Source: an uncultured Bacilli bacterium
Lineage (GTDB): Bacteria > Bacillota_I > Bacilli_A > RF39 > UBA660
DNA: 5,903 bases
Assembly: GCA_948479395.1 (NCBI GenBank)
Contig: CAOLUI010000050.1
Coordinates: forward strand, 1-5,903
Direction of reading: 5' to 3'
Of this stretch, positions 1 through 5,737 are shown piece after piece. Positions within the stretch are counted from its first letter, which is position 1, and the number at the start of each line of letters is the position of its first letter. A program made the translations under genes and the position numbers. The notes under the pieces were generated by a model, which saw nothing but the letters and a program-made list of their open reading frames with translations, made no database searches and was not told the DNA's origin.

Positions 1-250
1 CTTTTGGTACTTTAACAATTTTTATAGTATATCCAATAGGACCTAATATTTGTAATAAACTAAGTATTGTTGGAGAACATATTCCATTTTCAATACGCGC
101 TATTTTAGTACGCGAAACTTTAGAGTATTTAGCAAACAAATCTTGCGTTAAATTATTTTCTTTTCTAAATCTAATAAATTCTTTAATAAACATTTGATTT
201 AATTCTTCCGCATTATAAGACACATCAATATAGTTAATATCATAATCCAT
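1..250 (-). CDS. XRE-family helix-turn-helix regulator, N-terminal part (runs off the left edge)
   Basis: Eighty-three residues are readable from ATG at 250 to the window edge; the C-terminus is missing. The visible part is a Cro/C1-type DNA-binding domain: helix 1 around residues 19-32, a TQDLFAKYS helix 2 (35-43), the recognition helix SRTKIARIE (46-54), then the family hallmark ENG (54-56) followed by a helix beginning SPTILSLLQIL. The segment after that (GYTIKIVKV) looks like the beta-strand that follows the HTH in HigA/HipB-like antitoxins. The start is supported by an AGGTGG-like ribosome binding site at about 256-261. It is divergent from the adenylate-forming gene and may bind the shared intergenic region, as such proteins often autoregulate; this is inference. 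It could be a free-standing repressor or the antitoxin of a pair whose partner lies beyond the left edge. The HTH family is secure; the role is not. Confidence 0.85.
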   Translation of the reverse strand, partial: MDYDINYIDVSYNAEELNQMFIKEFIRFRKENNLTQDLFAKYSKVSRTKIARIENGICSPTILSLLQILGPIGYTIKIVKVPK

Positions 251-267
251 TTTTACCACCTAAAATT

Positions 268-276
268 ATTGTATCA
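268..276 (-). promoter_or_regulatory. Extended -10 promoter of the XRE gene
   Basis: On the minus strand this reads TGATACAAT, an extended -10 element (TG-n-TACAAT). The best upstream -35 candidate is weak: ATGATT at 292-297, 18 bp away, which is common for extended -10 promoters. Predicted initiation near 261 gives a very short leader, with the ribosome binding site almost at the 5' end. That tight spacing lowers confidence. Confidence 0.4.
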
Positions 277-304
277 TATTCGTTACCTAAAAATCATTTT
301 TTTA

Positions 305-333
305 TTGAACTCTAAAAAAAAATGTAATATAGT
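305..333 (+). promoter_or_regulatory. Sigma-A-type promoter of the adenylate-forming gene
   Basis: TTGAAC (305-310), a 17-bp spacer, and TATAGT (328-333) make a good housekeeping promoter, with initiation expected near 340. A run of seven T immediately upstream of the -35 (297-303) could act as an UP-like element. An alternative -10 (TAATAT, 325-330) has poor spacing. Confidence 0.65.
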
Positions 334-367
334 GATGGCATAAAAGAATAGATTGGGAGAATGAAAA

Positions 368-2071
368 ATGAATAAAAAATACACAAATAGTGCATCTAAA
401 AAAGATACACCTATTTCCGAATATGAATTTTTATTAAATTGTAATAAAAATTACATGAATTACACTGCTTTAACTTTTGAAGGAAGAGCCAAAATAACTT
501 ATGAAGAATTACATGATAATATCGAAAAATATGCTCGAGCTTTATACCAAAAAGGGATTAGAAAAGGTGATAAAATAGGAATTCTTTTAGAAAATTCCCC
601 TGAAGCTGTATATTTATATTATGCTTTAGGTATTATTGGTTCCACAAGAATTGGTCTTAGCATTTATAATAATCCTTATAAAATGCAAAGAGATTTTGAT
701 ATGTTAAAACCACAAAGAATAATCGCTGTTAATACAATGTTTAATCGTATAATAGATCCATGTAAAGCTCTAAACATATCACCAATTATATATTCAGCTA
801 GAAATTTTGATGAAAAAATAGAGACAAATGGCGCTGAAAATCTTCGTTATATTGTTGAAACAAATAAAAATGGCAACTTAGTTATTAACAACTTTAGCAA
901 TCAAGATGTTACTGATATAATCTTTACTGGAGGAAGTACAGGTATACACAAAGGAGTTGAACTTAATCAAAATGGTTTAAATGGTGTTATAAGTGCTCTT
1001 GATAAAGTATTTAAATTAGAACCAGGTATGATTCATTTAGGAAACATTCCTTTTGGTCATATGATATTTGGCCGATTTGCTCTTCATTATGCCTTATCTC
1101 ATAATTTAGAATATGCTCTTACCCTTAATGCTTTACCTAACGAGTTTTTATATGAACTTATTAGAACCCAAGCTCATGGAGCCATGGGAGGACCTGTTCA
1201 TTGGAATAATATACCAAACAATCCATTGTTAAAACCAGGATGTATATCTAACTTAATGCAAGCTGCTACTGGTGGAGAAATGCTAAAAACTGCTGATGAA
1301 GAAAAAGATAATAAAGCTATTTCTTATGGAGGAGGATCAGCCAAACTTACTAACATGCTTGGTTTAACTGAGATGTCAGGACTTACCCACGCTTGTATAC
1401 CTGAAATAAATACTCCTGGAACTATTGGAAGTCCAATACCTTATGTTGACGATATAATTGTTGATCCAAAATTTCTAATTGGTTCTGAATCTGGAAACTA
1501 TATTAATTTGAAAGAGGTTCCTTTAGGAGAGACTGGTTTACTTTTAACCAAAGGACCTGGGATGCTTTTAGGATATTACAACAATCCTGATGAAACTAAA
1601 AAAGTTTTTGTTTATGATCAAAATGGTACGAAATGGTATAATACAGGAGACTTAGTGCGTCGTACAGGAAAACCATATAAAGAAACTGAATTTGCTGGAA
1701 GATTAAAAAGAAATTTTGTTTGTGGCTATGATAACATTTACCCTGAACAAATAGAGGGTTTATTAACATCTCTTCCTGAGATTAAAGAAATAGTTGTTAC
1801 TAAAGTAAAAGATGCCAAATATCAATTTCTTCCTTCTTATCATATCTGCTTAAATGATACTAATATTAATATTGAAAGATTAAAAAATAAAATAGATGTT
1901 TTGATCGAAGAAACACTTGGAGCTTTTGCTCTTCCAGGATATATTGAATTTAGTACCAACCCTCTTCCCCGAAATCAAGATAATGGAAAATTTAATGCTA
2001 CTATCTTAGAACAACAAGATATCAAAAAATATGAAGATGGAACTCTTACTCTTTCTAGAAAGATGTATTAA
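368..2071 (+). CDS. Adenylate-forming (AMP-binding, acyl-CoA ligase-like) enzyme
   Basis: This is a 567-residue member of the ANL superfamily (acyl-CoA synthetases, NRPS adenylation domains, luciferases), which activate a carboxylate with ATP to an acyl-adenylate and usually transfer it to a thiol. All core motifs are visible in order: P-loop A3 FTGGSTGIHKG (186-196), A4-like NIPFGHMIFG (226-235), A5 LGLTE (331-335), A7 YNTGD with the ribose-binding Asp (424-428), hinge A8 starting GRLK (444-447) and continuing to YPEQIE (458-463), and A10 with catalytic Lys541 in NGK. Length is normal for a full two-domain enzyme, and there is no signal peptide or membrane segment, so it should be cytoplasmic. 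The usual P-loop proline is histidine (H194). GGGAGA at 355-360, 7 nt before the ATG, sets the start. No carrier protein or acyltransferase lies in the window, so the acid and the acceptor remain unknown. It could be a fatty or other acyl-CoA ligase or a carrier-protein ligase. Fold and chemistry are confident; the substrate is not assigned. Confidence 0.93.
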   Translation: MNKKYTNSASKKDTPISEYEFLLNCNKNYMNYTALTFEGRAKITYEELHDNIEKYARALYQKGIRKGDKIGILLENSPEAVYLYYALGIIGSTRIGLSIYNNPYKMQRDFDMLKPQRIIAVNTMFNRIIDPCKALNISPIIYSARNFDEKIETNGAENLRYIVETNKNGNLVINNFSNQDVTDIIFTGGSTGIHKGVELNQNGLNGVISALDKVFKLEPGMIHLGNIPFGHMIFGRFALHYALSHNLEYALTLNALPNEFLYELIRTQAHGAMGGPVHWNNIPNNPLLKPGCISNLMQAATGGEMLKTADEEKDNKAISYGGGSAKLTNMLGLTEMSGLTHACIPEINTPGTIGSPIPYVDDIIVDPKFLIGSESGNYINLKEVPLGETGLLLTKGPGMLLGYYNNPDETKKVFVYDQNGTKWYNTGDLVRRTGKPYKETEFAGRLKRNFVCGYDNIYPEQIEGLLTSLPEIKEIVVTKVKDAKYQFLPSYHICLNDTNINIERLKNKIDVLIEETLGAFALPGYIEFSTNPLPRNQDNGKFNATILEQQDIKKYEDGTLTLSRKMY

Positions 2072-2086
2072 AACTATCTTTTTTTT
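2057..2086 (+). terminator. Weak terminator-like hairpin after the adenylate-forming gene
   Basis: AGAAAGAT (2057-2064) can pair with ATCTTTTT (2076-2083) across an 11-nt loop, and a run of eight T (2079-2086) overlaps and follows the right arm. The stem overlaps the stop codon region, has one G-C pair and one wobble pair, so it would be weak. Partial read-through into the kinase gene is likely. Confidence 0.3.
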
Positions 2087-2088
2087 GA

Positions 2089-2117
2089 TTGAAACAATTT
2101 TAGGTATATGATAAAAT
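2089..2117 (+). promoter_or_regulatory. Strong promoter of the kinase operon
   Basis: TTGAAA (2089-2094), an exact 17-bp spacer, and TAAAAT (2112-2117), with the extended -10 dinucleotide TG at 2109-2110 (TGATAAAAT). Initiation is expected near 2124, leaving a leader of about 23 nt. This makes the kinase and HPt-receiver genes independently transcribed from the adenylate-forming gene upstream. Confidence 0.75.
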
Positions 2118-2146
2118 CAACTTATATAATAAGGAAGTGATTTTAT
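2111..2146 (+). promoter_or_regulatory. Dyad spanning the -10 box and ribosome binding site of the kinase gene
   Basis: ATAAAATCA (2111-2119) is a perfect inverted copy of TGATTTTAT (2138-2146). The arms extend by CTT (2121-2123) with AAG (2135-2137) if A2120 is bulged, giving 12 pairs. An alternative inner stem is CTTAT/ATAAG (2121-2125 with 2129-2133). The left arm overlaps the -10 hexamer. The right arm ends at the base before the ATG and includes the end of the ribosome binding site AAGGAAGTGA (2131-2140). It is either a DNA operator or an RNA hairpin in read-through transcripts; the sequence alone does not decide. Confidence 0.55.
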
Positions 2147-3970
2147 ATGGGATTATATTTTTCAATAAGTGGTTTATCTATAATAATAATACTTATTTAT
2201 AACTTTTTTTCTAAGGAACGGGTAATTAATATTGAAACAAGAATTTATAAATATTTATTATTTACAACAGCACTTTGTTTAACCCTTGATGTTTCAACAG
2301 CAATTGCCTACAATAATGGCTGTAATTATGATAATTTTTTATATTTAATTGGATGCAAATTAGTATTTGTTTTTTCTACCATTTGGTTTTTACTATTCGC
2401 TTTTTATATAAAATCAATTAGTAAAACTAATACTAAAAATAAAGAGAATTCTTTAAATAAAACTTTTTATGTATTTATGTTCTTATTTATCTTTCTTTCT
2501 CCTTTTATATTAATTCTCCCCTTAAAATTTTTTGAAAAAGGTGGGGTCATTGTTCCTCAAGGAATTGGTTTAATATTAACATATATTACTAACTTTTCTC
2601 TTTTATTTTATTCAATTGCTGTTGCTATAAAATATCATAAAAACATTACCAAAAACAAACTTAAACCACTTTATGCTTTAGTAGTATTATTAGGAATAAG
2701 TTTTTTAACTCAAGCTTTTTTTCCCGAATTATTCTTAATATATTTTTTATTAACCCTAACTCTACTAATAATGTATTTCACCATTGAAAATCCTGATTTA
2801 AAATATATTCGCGAACTAAATATCGCTCGTGAACAAGCCGAAAAAGCTAATCATGCCAAAACAGAATTTTTATCAAATATGTCTCATGAAATTAGAACTC
2901 CTCTTAATGCCATTGTAGGATTTAGTGAATGTATGCTTTCTTCTAAAAAGTTAGCAGAAACTAAAGAATTTGCGAAAGACGTTGTAGATGCATCTAACAA
3001 TCTTTTAGAAATTGTTAATGGTATTTTAGATATATCCAAAATTGAAGCTAATAAAATGGAAATTATTCCTAAAGAATATAATCCTCGAGAAGTATTTAAT
3101 TCTCTAAGCAACCTAATAATGCCTAGAATTGGAGAAAAACCTATTGATTTTAAAATGAATATTTCACCCGATCTACCTGGAATCCTAAAAGGAGATATGA
3201 GTAAGTTAAAACAAATCATTTTAAATCTTTTAACCAATGCTGCTAAATATACCGAAAAAGGCGAAATTGAATTCATAATTAATTGTATAAACCGCCAAAA
3301 TACTAAAACCTGTCTTTTAAATATATCTATTAAAGATACTGGATGTGGAATCAAAAAAGAAGATATTAGTAAACTATTTAATAAATTTGAAAGAATTGAT
3401 GAAGACAAAAATGTATCAATTGAAGGAACAGGTTTAGGTCTTGCTATAACTAAAAGACTTACTGAAATGATGGGTGGAAAAATAACTGTTCAAAGTAAAT
3501 TTGAAAGTGGTTCAACTTTTAGAGTAAGTTTAGAACAAGAAATTATCAGTATGGATATTCCAAAAGAAAAATCAGAAGAAATTAAAATAGACTACTCTAC
3601 TCATCCTGGTAAAAGAATTCTCATTGTGGATGACTCCAAAATTAATTTGAAAGTTGCTAACCAAATATTGAAACCCTATAATTTTGAAATTACGAATGCT
3701 GATAGTGGTTTTGAAGCGTTAGATATTTTAGAATCACAAACATTTGACTTAATTTTTATGGACATTATGATGCCTAAAATGGATGGCGTTGAAACATTAC
3801 ATAAATTAAAAAAAATCAATGGATTTAATATTCCAGTAGTTGCCCTAACCGCTGATGCTATTGACGGTATGGAAGAAAAGTATTTAAATTCTGGTTTTGA
3901 CGATTACCTCTCAAAACCAATTGATAAAAATCAATTAGATCGAGTTTTAAAAAAAATGTTTAGGAGATAA
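2147..3970 (+). CDS. Seven-helix membrane hybrid sensor histidine kinase
   Basis: 607 residues. Residues 1-213 hold seven hydrophobic segments (about 1-22, 34-55, 64-87, 107-127, 138-162, 174-192, 194-213), resembling in topology the N-terminal 7TM sensor regions of some histidine kinases. A charged signalling helix (214-240) leads to the HisKA H-box NMSHEIRTPLNA with phospho-acceptor H247. The ATPase domain follows: N-box around N360-N364, G1 DTGCGI (397-402), F-box FNKFERI (411-417), G2 GTGLGLAI (427-434). A C-terminal receiver (about 489-605) has acidic D495/D496, phospho-acceptor D539 in MDIMMPKMDG, T568 and K590. All catalytic residues are present. The ribosome binding site AAGGAAGTGA, one mismatch from AGGAGGTGA, sets the start. 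Its own promoter lies just upstream. The HPt gene follows after 4 bp, which implies a phosphorelay. No PAS, Cache or other recognisable ligand domain is seen, so the stimulus is unknown; a membrane-associated or lipophilic ligand is possible. Confidence 0.95.
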   Translation: MGLYFSISGLSIIIILIYNFFSKERVINIETRIYKYLLFTTALCLTLDVSTAIAYNNGCNYDNFLYLIGCKLVFVFSTIWFLLFAFYIKSISKTNTKNKENSLNKTFYVFMFLFIFLSPFILILPLKFFEKGGVIVPQGIGLILTYITNFSLLFYSIAVAIKYHKNITKNKLKPLYALVVLLGISFLTQAFFPELFLIYFLLTLTLLIMYFTIENPDLKYIRELNIAREQAEKANHAKTEFLSNMSHEIRTPLNAIVGFSECMLSSKKLAETKEFAKDVVDASNNLLEIVNGILDISKIEANKMEIIPKEYNPREVFNSLSNLIMPRIGEKPIDFKMNISPDLPGILKGDMSKLKQIILNLLTNAAKYTEKGEIEFIINCINRQNTKTCLLNISIKDTGCGIKKEDISKLFNKFERIDEDKNVSIEGTGLGLAITKRLTEMMGGKITVQSKFESGSTFRVSLEQEIISMDIPKEKSEEIKIDYSTHPGKRILIVDDSKINLKVANQILKPYNFEITNADSGFEALDILESQTFDLIFMDIMMPKMDGVETLHKLKKINGFNIPVVALTADAIDGMEEKYLNSGFDDYLSKPIDKNQLDRVLKKMFRR

Positions 3971-3974
3971 TAAA

Positions 3975-4715
3975 ATGAATAATAATATTGAATTATTAAC
4001 CCAAAATAATATTGATGTTAAAGGTGCTTTAGAACTTTGGGGAGACTTAGATACCTATAATGAAAGTTTAAAAGAATTTAAAAATAGTTTAAAAGAAAAA
4101 CTAAATAATCTTGAAAACTATAAAAATAATCATGATTTAAATAATTATTCCATTCTTGTTCACAGTCTAAAAAGTGAAGCAAAATACTTAGGTTTTACAA
4201 ATGAAGCAGAAATTTTTTTAAGTCATGAATTAAAAAGTAAAGAAAATAATCAAAATTATATTGATAATGATTTTAACAATTTAAAAAATACTGTTAATAA
4301 AATTCTTGCACTTCTTAATAACTATTTTGGAGAAGAAGCAGAAAAAAAAAATCTTTTAATAGCTGATGATTCCAATATAATTTTGAATTTTTTAGAAAAA
4401 AGTATTAATAAAGAATATAATATAATAAAAGCTAATGACGGAAATGAAGCTTTGTCTAAAATAGCTAATCAAGATATTTATGCTCTTTTACTTGATTTAA
4501 ATATGCCTGGATTAAATGGATTTGAAGTCTTAACATATTTAAAAGAGCATAATCTTTATAATTTTCCTGTTGTTATCATTACAGGAGATGACACTGAAGA
4601 AACAATTAAACAAGCCTTTAACTATCCTATTCTAGAAATTTTAAATAAACCTTTTAATGAAAAAAGCATTAATAGAATTTTAATATCAATTGAAAATTTT
4701 TATGAGAATCACTAA
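3975..4715 (+). CDS. HPt-receiver phosphorelay protein without an output domain
   Basis: 246 residues, two domains. The N-terminal part (about 1-118) is an alpha-helical histidine phosphotransfer (HPt) domain, with the motif LVHSLKSEAKYLG (61-73) giving phospho-histidine H63. The C-terminal part (about 125-244) is a receiver with D131/D132, phospho-acceptor D174 in LDLNMPGLNG, T203 and K225 (NKP). Nothing follows the receiver, so there is no DNA-binding, GGDEF or other effector. The protein looks cytoplasmic. AGGAGA (3962-3967) lies within the last codons of the kinase gene, 7 nt before this ATG, and the genes are 4 bp apart, indicating translational coupling. By family logic it takes phosphate from the kinase receiver (D539) onto H63 and can pass it to D174 or another receiver. 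The unusual order, HPt first and receiver last, suggests an adaptor or phosphate sink, or action by protein contact. The domain calls are secure; the destination of the signal is unknown. Confidence 0.92.
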   Translation: MNNNIELLTQNNIDVKGALELWGDLDTYNESLKEFKNSLKEKLNNLENYKNNHDLNNYSILVHSLKSEAKYLGFTNEAEIFLSHELKSKENNQNYIDNDFNNLKNTVNKILALLNNYFGEEAEKKNLLIADDSNIILNFLEKSINKEYNIIKANDGNEALSKIANQDIYALLLDLNMPGLNGFEVLTYLKEHNLYNFPVVIITGDDTEETIKQAFNYPILEILNKPFNEKSINRILISIENFYENH

Positions 4716-4732
4716 TTTAAGTGATTTTTTTT
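4705..4732 (+). terminator. Rho-independent terminator of the kinase operon
   Basis: AATCACT (4707-4713) pairs perfectly with AGTGATT (4720-4726) around a 6-nt loop, and the stem can extend by two weaker pairs. A run of eight T (4725-4732) follows. The stop codon TAA (4713-4715) begins in the left arm, so a terminating ribosome would overlap the hairpin. Confidence 0.7.
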
Positions 4733-4757
4733 ACTCTATTATTAACTAAAATTCCAT

Positions 4758-4793
4758 AAAAAAAAATAATAGATATTTAATCCATCTATTATT
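4758..4793 (-). terminator. Rho-independent terminator of the convergent minus-strand gene
   Basis: AATAATAGAT (4765-4774) is a perfect 10-bp inverted copy of ATCTATTATT (4784-4793), with a 9-nt loop. On the minus strand the stem is followed by a run of U from the nine A at 4758-4766. It begins 24 bp past the stop codon of the gene at 4817-5365. It lies back to back with the plus-strand terminator, so the two converging units are insulated. Confidence 0.65.
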
Positions 4794-4816
4794 CAATCTA
4801 TTTTCATTAAAATTAT

Positions 4817-5365
4817 TTATCTTCGTTCTTGAAAATCATCAATTAAATGATAGTAATCAAAAGCATAATTTAAAACTTCCAAAATCTCTTGCGTAGTCGC
4901 TCTACCAAAATCATAATATTTAATTAAACCAGCTCTAAACATCAATAAACGCATTTCATCAAAACTTATTGCATTTTTCATATTAATATTAGCAGTATAA
5001 TCGTTACCATTAAACACAACATTTTCTCCAATGTCATCCCATCTATCAGTTGAATAATATGATTCATGGGTAGTTTTTAAACCAATATAATCAGAATCAA
5101 TTCCAACATAAATACTTCCCGCATCATATTTTGCACTATGAAATTCAGTCCATTGTTCTATAGAAGTGCTCCAATCTATTTTTTTAAATAACCCTACACA
5201 ATTATCATTATAAACTCCTACAAAAACATTCTTAACATCTTTTTTCTCTTCTTTTTTTACTAATTCTAATTGTTCTTCCGTATTCATACAATTATACATT
5301 TTAATTACTTTTTCTATGCTTTCTAATATTTGCTTTAATTCAGCAGTTTTATTTTTATCTTCCAT
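4817..5365 (-). CDS. Protein of unrecognised family, 182 residues
   Basis: I do not recognise this protein. The chosen ATG at 5365 gives 182 residues and has the ribosome binding site AAGGAG (5375-5380) 9 nt upstream. The frame stays open further, to an ATG at 5395 and a GTG at 5410, but those overlap the promoter -10 and precede the expected transcript start. Residues 1-45 are lysine/glutamate-rich and probably a long helix. The middle (46-130) looks like mixed beta-strands rich in aromatics, with W65, W72, W109 and the segment STDRWDDIGENV (105-116). The end (134-180) looks helical and Tyr/Phe-rich. There is no signal peptide, membrane segment, zinc-like cysteine cluster (only C26 and C56) or obvious catalytic motif, so it is probably a soluble acidic cytoplasmic protein. 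It has its own promoter and terminator and converges on the kinase operon, so a functional link is not implied by position. Coding looks real: good start signals and normal codon use. Confidence 0.8.
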   Translation of the reverse strand: MEDKNKTAELKQILESIEKVIKMYNCMNTEEQLELVKKEEKKDVKNVFVGVYNDNCVGLFKKIDWSTSIEQWTEFHSAKYDAGSIYVGIDSDYIGLKTTHESYYSTDRWDDIGENVVFNGNDYTANINMKNAISFDEMRLLMFRAGLIKYYDFGRATTQEILEVLNYAFDYYHLIDDFQERR

Positions 5366-5393
5366 TAATACATTCTCCTTCAAAACTATTACC

Positions 5394-5421
5394 ATACTAC
5401 CAAATATCACTCAAAAGTCAA
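5394..5421 (-). promoter_or_regulatory. Promoter of the unrecognised minus-strand gene
   Basis: On the minus strand, TTGACT (5416-5421) lies 16 bp before TAGTAT (5394-5399), which carries the extended -10 dinucleotide TG (5401-5402). Initiation is expected near 5387, about 20 nt before the chosen ATG and just before its ribosome binding site. This argues against the longer in-frame starts at 5395 and 5410. Confidence 0.55.
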
Positions 5422-5430
5422 ACTAAATCG

Positions 5431-5451
5431 AATATAATCTAATATTATATT
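5431..5451. repeat. Perfect 8-bp inverted repeat upstream of the minus-strand promoter
   Basis: AATATAAT (5431-5438) and ATTATATT (5444-5451) are perfect inverted copies with a 5-bp centre. The element sits 10 bp upstream of the -35 box of the gene at 4817-5365, where an operator or upstream A/T element could lie. All arm bases are A or T, so chance is a serious alternative in this background. Confidence 0.35.
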
Positions 5452-5737
5452 TCTCCAAAAATTTAAAAGAGAAATTTTATACCAACTAAAAGTCTATCTT
5501 ACCTAAAATCATCTGAACTTAATTTATATAAATTTACTATAACTTTTTTATCGCTCATAATAGCCTGGATCATTTAAAATAATATATTTAACTCTAAAAT
5601 ATATTGATGGTAAATATGCTGTTACTAGTTATAAAAAAGCTTTTAATATGTTAAAGATTTAGTATTCTAATCATTCCATCCAGACTTTCTCTCAAATACC
5701 CTTCTAAATTATAACTTAATATTTTTAGAATAACAAT
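5452..5737. other. Stretch with no intact gene
   Basis: All six frames are broken by frequent stops. A 7-bp inverted repeat, ATTTCTC/GAGAAAT (5449-5455 and 5469-5475, 13-nt loop), lies at the left end. A short plus-strand open stretch at 5564-5662 reads ...YIDGKYAVTSYKKAF... but has no start signals and matches nothing I recognise. The sequence AAAAGCTTTT near 5635-5644 is a simple palindrome. No tRNA, rRNA, riboswitch core or CRISPR repeat is visible. It could be decayed coding DNA or plain intergenic sequence. Confidence 0.4.
5708..5736 (-). promoter_or_regulatory. Promoter-like site pointing left, with no adjacent gene
   Basis: On the minus strand, TTGTTA (5731-5736), a 17-bp spacer and a consensus TATAAT (5708-5713) resemble a sigma-A promoter. 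The next minus-strand start codon with good signals is about 335 nt downstream, at 5365. If active, it would make a long leader for that gene or a non-coding transcript. TATAAT arises easily by chance in this composition. Confidence 0.3.

Noticed and set aside
361..363. ATG just before the adenylate-forming gene's start
   Set aside because: It is out of frame, reaches a stop after four codons, and lies directly against the ribosome binding site. The ATG at 368 has the proper spacing.
2884..3408. A 174-codon open frame on the minus strand
   Set aside because: It lies wholly inside the kinase gene, antisense to the HisKA and ATPase domains with their conserved motifs. It has no ribosome binding site, and its sequence (Ile/Leu/Ser-rich) is typical of an antisense shadow.
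3981..4015. Direct repeat AATAATATTGA (3981-3991 and 4005-4015)
   Set aside because: It lies in the coding start of the HPt-receiver gene and encodes NNIE and NNID. This is ordinary Asn/Ile-rich, AT-rich coding sequence with no further copies.
368..4715. TGA-as-tryptophan code (Mollicutes code 4)
   Set aside because: Tryptophans in all four full genes are TGG and no in-frame TGA is needed to read any of them, so there is no support for a changed code.
5633..5650. AAAAGCTTTT palindrome followed by T-rich sequence, considered as a terminator
   Set aside because: The perfect palindrome leaves no loop, so it cannot form a terminator hairpin as it stands, and no gene ends beside it.
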